Source of the DNA: Streptomyces sp. MUM 203J
GTDB lineage: Bacteria; Actinomycetota; Actinomycetes; Streptomycetales; Streptomycetaceae
Direction: 5' to 3'
NCBI RefSeq assembly: GCF_022414595.1
Contig: NZ_JADWYO010000064.1
Location: 1-34,228 of the forward strand
Length of the DNA: 34,228 bases
The translations under genes were made by a program, and so were the position numbers. Below the pieces are notes generated by a model that ran no database searches, had not been told where the DNA came from, and worked only from the letters and a program-made list of their open reading frames with translations. Below, one piece after another: positions 7,968 through 16,393 of the stretch. Numbering within the stretch: position 1 is the stretch's first letter; the number at the start of each line of letters is the position of its first letter.

Positions 7968-8711
7968 TCACCGCAGGTCCCGGCGCCGCAGCCGCGTCGC
8001 CGTCCAGAACGCCGCCCCCGCCACGACGGCCCCGCCGGCCGCGACACCCGGAAGGGCGACCGCCGCGGACACTCCCGGGACCCGCCCCGCCGCCTGCCCT
8101 CCGTTCCCCGCCTTGATGGCCGACGGCGGGGTCACATCCCGGCACTTCCCGCCCCGCACCATCTCCAGATGTCCGGCGATCACCGGCCGCGCGGCCCGCG
8201 CGGCAGCCGTGATCTCCCGGTCCGCGCCCCGCGCGATCTGATGGTCGATGGCCCTGAGGGTCATCCGGTGCGCCGCGTCCTGGGTGCGCAGCCACGCCGC
8301 GTCGTACCCGCTGGTGCCCTTCCGCTCCATGACGTCCGCGAGGGCCTGCTGCTGGTGGGCGGTGGGCGCGATGGGCAGGTCCACCCCGAGCCGGTCGGAC
8401 AGCGCCCGCACATCGGCGTCGAGCCTGCCGTGGTCCCGCTCCAGGACGGCGGCCGCGTCCTTCACACACGTACCGGAGGCATGCTTGCGGGCGTCCTGGT
8501 TCAGTGCGATCTCGGTCAGGTTGGCCTGATGGGCGGCGCGCAGGAACGCGTTGTCGGTCGGGAGGCCGAATCCGGCGTCGGAGTCGGCGGCGAGGGCGGG
8601 GATCGCGAGGGCGGGGACTGGGGCCAGGGCTATACCGGTCAGGGCGAGAGCCGCCACGGCGGTAGCCGCACGGCGGAAGCGGTGCGTTCGCGTCACGATG
8701 CGGTCATCCAT
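7968..8711 (-). CDS. DUF4142 exported protein with C-terminal membrane anchor
   Basis: A 247-residue exported protein. An Arg-rich n-region and hydrophobic core (residues 7-40) end in an Ala-rich cleavage region. A helical DUF4142-type domain follows, with the conserved runs DNAFLRAAHQANLTEIAL and LERDHGRLDADVRAL. These ferritin-like exported domains are of unknown function. The C-terminus has a hydrophobic helix and RRRDLR tail preceded by LPGVA, the layout of a cell-wall sorting signal but without a canonical LPxTG. It is directly upstream of, and probably co-translated with, the class F sortase. Start is ATG 8711 or GTG 8696; neither has a convincing ribosome binding site, and the longer frame to 8876 is not signal-peptide-like. 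Confidence 0.78.
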   Translation of the reverse strand: MDDRIVTRTHRFRRAATAVAALALTGIALAPVPALAIPALAADSDAGFGLPTDNAFLRAAHQANLTEIALNQDARKHASGTCVKDAAAVLERDHGRLDADVRALSDRLGVDLPIAPTAHQQQALADVMERKGTSGYDAAWLRTQDAAHRMTLRAIDHQIARGADREITAAARAARPVIAGHLEMVRGGKCRDVTPPSAIKAGNGGQAAGRVPGVSAAVALPGVAAGGAVVAGAAFWTATRLRRRDLR

Positions 8712-8892
8712 CCATGAGTGTGGGGCGGGACAGGGCGAGAAAGAGGCCTCACACACCATCGCGACACGGCACCCACGAGTCCGCCATCCGCAGTAGTGCG
8801 AACGGCGAGCGCCGTCACCCCGACGGCCGCACGATCCGCCGACACCGCACTGGCTGGGACTCGCCATCGTCACCACGCACCCTTGTCACCGT

Positions 8893-8928
8893 ATGAAGTC
8901 GCATGAGTACATGGAGTGGCATGCGTAG
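8893..8928 (+). other. Possible 11-codon leader ORF before the LuxR-type gene
   Basis: An ATG-initiated mini-ORF encoding MKSHEYMEWHA and a TAG stop lies 36 bp upstream of the regulator start. It sits in a locally A/T-richer patch. There is no clear ribosome binding site, so it could be leaderless or chance. Confidence 0.2.
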
Positions 8929-8964
8929 CGAGGGAACGACGGGGGATGACGGGGGTGGTCAGCC

Positions 8965-9765
8965 GTGGTGAACGTCCCGGGCGCCCTGCTCGGCCGAGCA
9001 GGGACGGTACGAGAGGTGGCAACCGCACGGGACGCCCCGGCGGCGCGCCTGCCTCGCGGCGGCACCGCGATCCCGCCGCAGGCGCGGCCGGCGCCGCAGA
9101 CCCCCCGTCCGGCCGGCCAGCCGGTGCTCGGCACCCGGCACATCTGCGCGGCGCTGGCCGCGCTGACGGAGTCGGCCCGCAGGGAGCTGCTGACCTTCGA
9201 CGACCCGACGGCCGGCCTGCGCCAGCCGGTCCCGGAGCCGTTCCTGGAGCTGGCCGGGGCGTGCGTGCGGACGGCGGCCGAGCGGGTCCGCACGGTACGG
9301 CAGGTGGTGCCGCGCCACGCCCTGGGCAGGGTCACGGCGCCCGACCTGAGCGGGGTCGTGCCCCTGCTGTTCGGGAGAGCGCGGCTGACGGAGGCCATCC
9401 CGTTCAAGATGATCGTGGTGGACCGGGCGGTCGCGGCGGTCCCACTGGACCTGGAACTGCTCCACAACGGCCTGCTGCTGATCCGGGATCAGGTGGTCGT
9501 CCAGGCGCTGGTGCGGGCACACCGCGCGTGGTGGGAGGCGGGCCAGGACCTCGGGGACCTGGCCCGCCCCCCGGACGCTCCGCCGCCCCGGCTGCGGCCG
9601 GTGCTGGACGCGATGGTGGCGGGCCTCACCGACGAGACGGCCGCGGCGCGCCTGGGCATATCGGGCCGCACGTACAGCCGGAGGGTGGGCGAACTGCTGG
9701 CGGCACTGGGCACGACGAGCCGCTTCCGCGCGGGCGTGGAAGCGGCTCGCAGAGGGTGGCTGTGA
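8965..9765 (+). CDS. LuxR-type HTH transcriptional regulator
   Basis: A 266-residue protein whose last ~55 residues (about 213-266) form a LuxR/GerE-type helix-turn-helix: a hydrophobic start (LDAMVAGLTDE), the core ETAAARLGISGRTYSRRV, and a leucine-rich end. The upstream ~160 residues resemble the non-receiver N-terminal domain of streptomycete LuxR-like orphans, predicted to be alpha/beta with no phospho-acceptor or ATP-binding motif visible. Targets and ligand are unknown. GTG 8965, or the adjacent GTG 8968, is the likely start, but the first ~45 residues are low complexity and a later start is possible. It is convergent with the ABC operon, with only 15 bp between stops, and divergent from the DUF4142/sortase pair, which it could control. 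Confidence 0.75.
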   Translation: MVNVPGALLGRAGTVREVATARDAPAARLPRGGTAIPPQARPAPQTPRPAGQPVLGTRHICAALAALTESARRELLTFDDPTAGLRQPVPEPFLELAGACVRTAAERVRTVRQVVPRHALGRVTAPDLSGVVPLLFGRARLTEAIPFKMIVVDRAVAAVPLDLELLHNGLLLIRDQVVVQALVRAHRAWWEAGQDLGDLARPPDAPPPRLRPVLDAMVAGLTDETAAARLGISGRTYSRRVGELLAALGTTSRFRAGVEAARRGWL

Positions 9766-9780
9766 CGCCCCTCGCCGCCC

Positions 9781-10635
9781 CTACGACACCACGTCCTTCC
9801 GCGCGAACCCCCGGAACGCGAGCGCGAACAGCACCAGCGCGTACGCCACCGACACGGCGGCCCCCTTCACCATGCCGCTCCACTCCAACTGCGGCTGGAG
9901 CGCGTCGATCCAGGCGTACTGCCAGTGCGCGGGCAGCAGTTCGCGCCAGTCCCCGAGCGCGGTGACCGCGTCGAGGACGTTGCCGACGATGGTCAGCCCG
10001 ACCGCGCCGCCGACCGCGCCCAGCGGGGCGTCGGTCCTGGTGGACAGCCAGAAGGCGAGCCCGGCGGTCACGAGTTGGGAGACGAAGACGAACGCGACGG
10101 CCAGCGCCAGCCGTACCAGGCCCTCCCCCTCCGCGAGCGCCCCGCCGGTGGGCAGCCGCAGCGGGCCCCACCCGTAGGCGGCCGTACCCGCCGCCAGCGC
10201 CACCACCGGCAGCAGCAGCATCGCGGCGGCGCTGAACCCGAGCGCCACGACGAGCTTCGACCACAGCAGCCGGGCCCGGGGCACGGGCGCGGCCAGCAGG
10301 TACCGCAGAGACGACCAGCCGGCCTCGGAGGCCACGGTGTCGCCGCAGAACAGCGCCACGGGGATCACCAGCAGGAACCCGGCCGACACGAACAGGCAGG
10401 TCGCCGCGAAGTTGGCGCCGGACGCGGTGGCCGTGTCCATGAGGGTGATCCGGTTGCCCCGGCTCTCCGGGTCGCCGCCGATGGCGAATGCCGCGATCAG
10501 CACGAACGGCAGGGCGGCGAGGATCGCCCCCATGACGTAGGTACGGCGCCGTTTGAGCTGCCGGACGGCCTCCACGCGCAGGGGCAGGGTGTGCCGGGCC
10601 CGGTATCCGGGAGCGGCGTCGAGCAACCGCGTCAT
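9781..10635 (-). CDS. ABC-2 type transporter permease
   Basis: A 284-residue protein with a cytoplasmic N-terminus containing a basic VRQLKRRRTYV segment. It has about six transmembrane helices, including long hydrophobic runs near residues 34-50, 79-97, 131-153, 178-195 and 258-275. This is the layout of ABC-2 export permeases. Its ATG overlaps the stop codon of the upstream ATPase/hydrolase fusion gene by 4 nt (ATGA), so the two proteins should form one exporter with the fused ATPase as the motor. The substrate is unknown. The gene ends 15 bp from the convergent LuxR-type gene with no hairpin visible. Confidence 0.85.
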   Translation of the reverse strand: MTRLLDAAPGYRARHTLPLRVEAVRQLKRRRTYVMGAILAALPFVLIAAFAIGGDPESRGNRITLMDTATASGANFAATCLFVSAGFLLVIPVALFCGDTVASEAGWSSLRYLLAAPVPRARLLWSKLVVALGFSAAAMLLLPVVALAAGTAAYGWGPLRLPTGGALAEGEGLVRLALAVAFVFVSQLVTAGLAFWLSTRTDAPLGAVGGAVGLTIVGNVLDAVTALGDWRELLPAHWQYAWIDALQPQLEWSGMVKGAAVSVAYALVLFALAFRGFARKDVVS

Positions 10636-13292
10636 GCGGAGTCACCTCCTCCGATCAGGGTGAGAAACGCGTCCTCCAGCCGTCGATGCGGCCCGATCCC
10701 GCTCACCGGCACGTCGAGCCGGACCAGGTCACCGACGAGCCCGGCGGCGGAGCCCCCGTCCCCGAGCCGGACGAGGAGTCCACCGTCCACCCGTACGGCG
10801 GACCCGACCCCGGCCAGCGCGCCGACCTTCTCGACGACGGCGTCCGAGACCGCACCACCCTCCGTGGTCACCAGCAGGGTGTCGCCGCTGCCGACGATGT
10901 CCGCCACCGGACCGGCCTGCACGAGCCGCCCCCGGTCCATGACGACCAGGTGGGTGCAGGACTGCTCGACCTCCGCGAGGAGGTGGCTGGAGACGATGAC
11001 GGTCCGGCCCCCGGCCGCGTACCGGATCATCACGTCCCGCATCTCGCGGATCTGCGGCGGGTCCAGCCCGTTGGTCGGCTCGTCGAGGATCAGCAGGTCG
11101 GGCAGGCCGAGCATGGCCTGGGCGATGGCCAGCCGCTGCCGCATGCCCTGCGAGTAGGTCCGTACGGCACGGGCCAGGGCGTCCCCGAGCCCGGCGATCT
11201 CCAGGGCCTCGTCGAGGTGCGCGTCCTCGGCGGGGCGGCCGGTGGCCCGCCAGTACAGCTCCAGGTTCTCCCGCCCGGAGAGGTGCGGCAGGAAACCGGC
11301 CCCCTCCACGAAGGCCCCGACCCGCGACAGCACGGGCGCGCCGGGCCGTACGGCCTGCCCGAAGATCCGGATCTCACCCCCGTCGGGGGTGATGAGTCCC
11401 ATCAGCATCCGCAGGGTGGTGGTCTTCCCTGCGCCGTTGGGTCCGAGGAGCCCCAGCACCTGCCCCTTCTCGACCCGGAAGGACAGATCCCGCACGGCGT
11501 ACGCGTCAGAGGCCCCGGCGTACCGCTTGGTCAGCCCGCCGATGGTGAGCGGTACGTCCCCGAGGGCGGGGTCCGGCGCGGGCGCGGCGGTCCGGCGGCG
11601 GGCGGTCAGCAGCAGCGCGGCCGCGACGGCGGCGCCGGCGGCGGGCATCCCCCACACCCACCAGGGCAGCCCGCCGGCCTGGGTCCGCACCCCGGGCGCG
11701 GTGGGCACGCTCAGCGCGCCGCCGCCCTCGGCCGGACCGACGGTGTACGAGACGGGGGCGGCCGGAGAGGCGTAGCCGAGGTCCGTGGCGGCGAGCACCA
11801 GCCGCAGCCGGTGCCCGGCGTCGACCTCGTGGTCCACAGCGGGAAGCGTCAGTTCGACGTCCCGCCCCTCCTTCACGTCCCCCACCCGCACGGGCGCGAC
11901 GAGCTGCGCGGGCAGCACCTGCTGCCGCCCGTCGGGCCCGACGTCGTACACCTTGCCGAACAACACGGCCTCCCCGCTCCCGGAGGAGACCCGCACCCTG
12001 ACGGTCGGGGCCCCGGTGATCCGTACCGGCTCCTTCAACGGCGCGGACTCGAAGCGGGCGTACTGCCCCGGGAAGTCCAGCGAGAGTCCGCCCACCCCCA
12101 GCGAGGACAGCTGGGAGAGCCCCCCTCCCACTCCGGGCACGGCGGAGATGGCGGGCGGTGAGGCTCCGGCGGGGTTGCGGAAGGTCTGGGAATCCCCGGT
12201 GAGCGCAATGTCCCGCTGCCCGGCCCGCAGTCCCGGGTAGCGGTCGGCGGTGGCGCCCCGCAACCGGGCCTGCCCGTCGGTGGAGTCGACGCCCCCGGCA
12301 CGGCTGACGCGGAAGGCGGGCCCGGTGCCGACGGCCCGGTCGTCCTTCAGATAGCGATCGAACCACGCGGAGACCCGTCCCTCGATCCGGCCGGCCTCCG
12401 TATCGCCCCCGTCGTGCCCGCCGGCGATCCAGTCGACGGCCACCGGCGCCCCGTTCCCCTCCACCGCCCGGGCCATGGCGTCGGCGTGGGAGAGCGGGAA
12501 CAGGGAGTCGGACTGGCCCTGCACGATGAACGTGGGCACCTTGATGCGGTCCGCGACGGCGGACGGCGAGCGGGCTTCGAGCAGCGCGCGGGCGGCGTCG
12601 TCGGGTACGCCGCTGACGGCGACCCGCTCGTACATGGCGCAGAGCCGCTTCTGGAACCGCCCGCAGGAGCCGGAGGTGTCGTCCCCGCCCGTACCGGCGG
12701 TGAAGAAGATCCCGGCCCAGAGCTTCTTGAACACCCCGTCCGGGAACAGCGCGTCGGCCAGGTTCCAGTAGGTGATCTGCGGGGCGATGGCGTCGATGCG
12801 CGGATCGTGCCCGGCGGCGAGCAGGGCGACGGCGCCCCCGTACGAGGCGCCGGTGACCCCGACGCGCGGGTCCCCGTCACCGTCCGACTGCACCTCGGGC
12901 CGTTCGGCCAGCCAGTCGACGAGCCGCCGGACGTCACGCACCTCGTGCTCGGGGTCGTTGAGCCCGATCTCGCCGGTGGACCGGCCGAAGCCCCGGGCGG
13001 ACCAGGTCAGCACGGCGTACCCGTCCCGGGCGAGCCGCTCGGCCTGCTCCCGTACGTCGTCCTTGCTGCCCCCGAACCCGTGTCCGAGCAGCACGGCGGG
13101 CCGCCGGCCGTCGCCCCCGGCGGTGAAGAACGAGGTGTCGATCCTCGCGCCCGGCATGTCCATCACCAGGTCCTGGCGCTCCACGGCGGCTTCCCCACCG
13201 GAGGCGGCCCCGACGCCCCACGTCCCGGCCCCCACGAGCACCGCGGCGGCCCCGGTGACCGCGGCCCAGCGCCGCGGGAATCGCATCTGCAT
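10632..13292 (-). CDS. Exported alpha/beta hydrolase fused to an ABC transporter ATPase
   Basis: An 886-residue multi-domain protein. Residues 1-35 are a signal sequence or anchor. Residues ~40-320 are an alpha/beta hydrolase of the CocE/X-Pro dipeptidyl-peptidase S15 type, with Ser150 (GASYGG), Asp262 (GQSDSLFP) and His293 (GGHDGG). Residues ~400-525 are the matching jelly-roll C-terminal domain. A membrane helix lies at ~540-562, ending in ARRR. Residues ~580-880 are a complete ABC ATPase: Walker A GPNGAGKTT (617-625), signature YSQGMRQR, Walker B LLILDEPT and switch SSHLL. The topology implies an external hydrolase and a cytoplasmic ATPase in one chain. There is no frameshift and codon bias is continuous. 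It is coupled by a 4-nt overlap to the ABC-2 permease. ATG 13292 is used; Met3 is an alternative. Confidence 0.87.
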   Translation of the reverse strand: MQMRFPRRWAAVTGAAAVLVGAGTWGVGAASGGEAAVERQDLVMDMPGARIDTSFFTAGGDGRRPAVLLGHGFGGSKDDVREQAERLARDGYAVLTWSARGFGRSTGEIGLNDPEHEVRDVRRLVDWLAERPEVQSDGDGDPRVGVTGASYGGAVALLAAGHDPRIDAIAPQITYWNLADALFPDGVFKKLWAGIFFTAGTGGDDTSGSCGRFQKRLCAMYERVAVSGVPDDAARALLEARSPSAVADRIKVPTFIVQGQSDSLFPLSHADAMARAVEGNGAPVAVDWIAGGHDGGDTEAGRIEGRVSAWFDRYLKDDRAVGTGPAFRVSRAGGVDSTDGQARLRGATADRYPGLRAGQRDIALTGDSQTFRNPAGASPPAISAVPGVGGGLSQLSSLGVGGLSLDFPGQYARFESAPLKEPVRITGAPTVRVRVSSGSGEAVLFGKVYDVGPDGRQQVLPAQLVAPVRVGDVKEGRDVELTLPAVDHEVDAGHRLRLVLAATDLGYASPAAPVSYTVGPAEGGGALSVPTAPGVRTQAGGLPWWVWGMPAAGAAVAAALLLTARRRTAAPAPDPALGDVPLTIGGLTKRYAGASDAYAVRDLSFRVEKGQVLGLLGPNGAGKTTTLRMLMGLITPDGGEIRIFGQAVRPGAPVLSRVGAFVEGAGFLPHLSGRENLELYWRATGRPAEDAHLDEALEIAGLGDALARAVRTYSQGMRQRLAIAQAMLGLPDLLILDEPTNGLDPPQIREMRDVMIRYAAGGRTVIVSSHLLAEVEQSCTHLVVMDRGRLVQAGPVADIVGSGDTLLVTTEGGAVSDAVVEKVGALAGVGSAVRVDGGLLVRLGDGGSAAGLVGDLVRLDVPVSGIGPHRRLEDAFLTLIGGGDSA

Positions 13293-13370
13293 CCCCCGAC
13301 CCTAAGCGCCGGACCTGTGACGCTCGGCGTCCCCGGGTCGGAGCCGGAGGCCCTCCCCGAGGCGTACGGC

Positions 13371-13408
13371 CGGCCCCGGCGTACAGCGGACGCGGTACGC
13401 CGGGGCCG
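13371..13408 (-). terminator. Intrinsic terminator of mmsA
   Basis: A perfect 14-bp stem, CGGCCCCGGCGTAC (13371-13384) pairing with 13395-13408, has a 10-nt loop. It lies 13 bp after the mmsA stop on the minus strand and well upstream of the next minus-strand gene, so it separates the two transcription units. Confidence 0.72.
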
Positions 13409-13420
13409 TTCTCCGGCCCG

Positions 13421-14923
<1,503 letters not shown>

Positions 14924-15006
14924 GTCGCAGTCTCTCCTTCCCAGCGGCGGCCACGGTTGGCGGCGGCATCGGGCCGATCCCACCACGCCGGTTCCGGGGT
15001 CCGCGG

Positions 15007-15021
15007 CCGACACAGTGTCGG
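15007..15021. promoter_or_regulatory. 15-bp palindrome upstream of mmsA
   Basis: CCGACACAGTGTCGG is a 7-1-7 perfect inverted repeat 84 bp upstream of the mmsA start. It lies in the 306-bp gene-free stretch (14924-15229) between mmsA and the divergent HTH gene. It is a candidate operator for a dimeric repressor; the regulator is unknown. I see nothing else assignable in this stretch. Confidence 0.4.
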
Positions 15022-15229
15022 GCGTTCCGCGCTTCCCGTAGACACCTGAACCGCCCGGCGTACGCCCGTACCCCTACCCTCCTGCGCCCTGTTGTCCCGC
15101 TCGCGTCACATGTGTCTCGAATACGCGGTTTTCCGGTCACAGTCGCTCGACAGCATGCTTCCACCTGGTCACTCTGCGTCGTCAAGGGGCACAGGGCTGG
15201 TGATCGCCAGCCCAGGGAGGCGCCTGAAG

Positions 15230-15427
15230 ATGACCGACAGAAGGCTCTGGTCCTACAAGGAGATCGCCGCGCACATCCGGGTCCAGCCGGACACGGTCCG
15301 CTCCTACCGCAAGCACGGCCTGCTGCCGCACCCCGACCACGTGGAGGGCGGAAGACCGTACTGGCGCGCGGACACGATCCGGGCCTGGGTCGCGAACCGG
15401 CCGGGCAACCGGGGGCGGCGGAGCTGA
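15230..15427 (+). CDS. Small MerR/excisionase-like helix-turn-helix protein
   Basis: A 65-residue protein that is almost entirely a winged helix-turn-helix. SYKEIAAHIRVQPDTVRSYRKHGLLP gives the two helices and turn, and the wing carries the typical HPDHVEGGRPYWRADTIRAWV pattern of the MerR/excisionase-like HTH_17 group. It has no effector domain, so it probably acts as a small DNA-binding adaptor. ATG 15230 is preceded by GGGAGG (15215-15220) at 9 nt; the longer frame from 15092 is non-coding in character. The gene ends 24 bp before the CsoR-type operator of copZ and is in the same direction, but the operator suggests copZ has its own promoter. Confidence 0.75.
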   Translation: MTDRRLWSYKEIAAHIRVQPDTVRSYRKHGLLPHPDHVEGGRPYWRADTIRAWVANRPGNRGRRS

Positions 15428-15451
15428 CCGCGCACCCAACCTCCTGGATTC

Positions 15452-15468
15452 ATACCCCTAGGGGGTAT
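15452..15468. promoter_or_regulatory. CsoR-type copper operator
   Basis: ATACCCCTAGGGGGTAT is a perfect 7-3-7 inverted repeat matching the TACCCC...GGGGTA form bound by the Cu(I)-sensing repressor CsoR. It precedes copZ by 92 bp. TATAGC at 15466-15471 overlaps its right arm and could be the -10 box, so CsoR binding would block RNA polymerase. copZ would then be derepressed by Cu(I). Confidence 0.82.
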
Positions 15469-15560
15469 AGCATGGAACACGCGAGGCGACCGGCCCACCT
15501 CCCGCCGCCTCTCATATGCCACAGGACACCGCACAGCCGCACGCCATGAAGGAGAACGCC

Positions 15561-15884
15561 ATGACCCTCGAAACCAGGACCGAGCTGCCCCAGGCCGCCG
15601 GCGGCTCCTGCTGCTCACCGGCCGGCTCGTGCGACGGCGAGGCGGCCCCGGCCGGCCGGGCCGGAGACGTCACCGCGGTGTACGAGGTCAAGGGCATGAC
15701 CTGCGGCCACTGCGAGGGCGCGGTCTCCGAGGAGGTCTCGGCTCTCGCGGGCGTCACATCGGTCCAGGCGGTGGCCGCGACGGGCCGCGTGACAGTCGTC
15801 TCGGCCACGCCGCTGGACGAGGAGGCCGTGCGCGCCGCGGTCGACGAGGCCGGGTACGAACTGGTCGGCCGCGCCGACGCCTGA
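15561..15884 (+). CDS. copZ: Copper chaperone (heavy-metal-associated domain)
   Basis: A 107-residue protein. Residues ~38-105 are a ferredoxin-like HMA domain with the metal-binding motif GMTCGHC (Cys48 and Cys51). It is expected to bind Cu(I) in the cytoplasm and pass it to a CopA-type P-type ATPase, which is not in this window. The N-terminus (1-36) is unusual in carrying three more cysteines in CCSPAGSC (17, 18, 24). ATG 15561 is chosen because AAGGAG (15549-15554) is 6 nt upstream; earlier in-frame ATGs at 15516 and 15546 lack one. A CsoR operator upstream and a 17-bp terminator hairpin downstream bound the transcript. Confidence 0.9.
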   Translation: MTLETRTELPQAAGGSCCSPAGSCDGEAAPAGRAGDVTAVYEVKGMTCGHCEGAVSEEVSALAGVTSVQAVAATGRVTVVSATPLDEEAVRAAVDEAGYELVGRADA

Positions 15885-15910
15885 GAGCCTCCGGCGTCCG
15901 GCGCCACACC

Positions 15911-15946
15911 AGGGCCGTATCGCACCATTTGGTGCGATACGGCCCT
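15911..15946 (+). terminator. Intrinsic terminator of copZ
   Basis: A 36-nt perfect inverted repeat has 17-nt arms starting AGGGCCGTATCGCACCA and a 2-nt centre. It begins 26 bp after the copZ stop and is followed by CTTC. It is symmetrical, so it could also stop transcription from the other side. Confidence 0.8.
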
Positions 15947-15959
15947 CTTCGTGCAGATC

Positions 15960-16070
15960 AACGTACGCGTGAATTCACCTTCACGTGACTCACCAGACCT
16001 TCACAAAGAGACCTAGATCACAGATATTTGGGGGTAACCATTTGGGCGGCTCGCGAGTCTAAATGGGCGA
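15960..16070. promoter_or_regulatory. A/T-rich patch with short palindromes, probable promoter/regulatory region
   Basis: The 60 bases from 15961 are about 48% GC, against over 70% around them. They contain GTGAATTCAC (15969-15978), TCACGTGA (15981-15988) and three CTTCAC/TTCAC units. No gene is present. It resembles a regulated promoter and precedes the twin hairpins at 16077-16120, so it could drive a plus-strand small RNA. No consensus -35/-10 pair could be fixed. Confidence 0.35.
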
Positions 16071-16076
16071 TGCCAG

Positions 16077-16120
16077 GAACGTCTTGGGGGACGTTCATGG
16101 GATGTCTTGGGGGACGTCCC
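16077..16120 (+). other. Two tandem hairpins with identical TTGGGG loops
   Basis: Hairpin 1 (16077-16096) is GAACGTC-TTGGGG-GACGTTC. Hairpin 2 (16099-16120) is GGGATGTC-TTGGGG-GACGTCCC. They are 2 nt apart. The stems differ but stay paired, with one G-U pair in hairpin 2 if read on the plus strand. A 32-codon ORF (16063-16161) crosses them but shows no protein-like character. The structure suggests an RNA element or a protein-binding site. Confidence 0.45.
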
Positions 16121-16203
16121 AGGCAAGCGTTGGCCGGGGCACGTGCACCGGGGAGCTTTGAGCGGCCCTCCCGTACGTACCCCGGCAGATCGCACACCGG
16201 ACG

Positions 16204-16295
16204 CCCGACCGGATCCCGTGGGGGGAATCCGCCGTCGGGAACATGGGAAGCGCCCCGCCCGTCGACCCGTGGGGGGATCGGCAGGCGGGGCGCTT
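16204..16295 (-). ncRNA. Candidate 6C-like small RNA with two C-rich hairpin loops
   Basis: Read on the minus strand there are two stem-loops, each with a run of six C in the inner stem and loop. The first spans 16295-16248: a 12-bp outer stem (AAGCGCCCCGCC with its complement) around an inner hairpin with loop CCCCAC. The second spans 16239-16204: outer stem CCCGAC/GTCGGG and an inner stem with loop CCCCAC. Both inner stems contain a pair that is U-G on the minus strand but a C-A mismatch on the plus strand, which favours the minus strand. Two C6 hairpins are the definition of the actinobacterial 6C RNA family. The caveat is that the 12-bp stem is followed by TTTCTTC on the plus strand and would serve as a plus-strand terminator. 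The citA stop is about 100 bp upstream on the same strand. Confidence 0.45.
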
Positions 16296-16307
16296 TCTTC
16301 GTGCCGC

Positions 16308-16383
16308 TCAGGCCCGTCCGACGGCGTCCGAGGACGAGCGCCGTTCAGACGCGAACGGGGGTCCGAGGGCGGAGCCCCCGGTT
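16308..16383. repeat. Dispersed intergenic repeat, copy B
   Basis: This is the second copy of the element at 7820-7898. The shared core is GCGCCGTTCAGACGCG (16338-16353), preceded by a tcag...gtccg segment and followed by a GGGGGTC...GAGCCCCC hairpin. It lies between the citA stop and the C-rich hairpins. It may help terminate citA. Confidence 0.5.
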
Positions 16384-16393
16384 CCGCGAAGAG

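Noticed and set aside
16063..16161. 32-codon ORF across the twin hairpins
   Set aside because: It has no ribosome binding site and a repetitive Gly/Val composition imposed by the repeats; a structured nucleic-acid element explains the sequence better.
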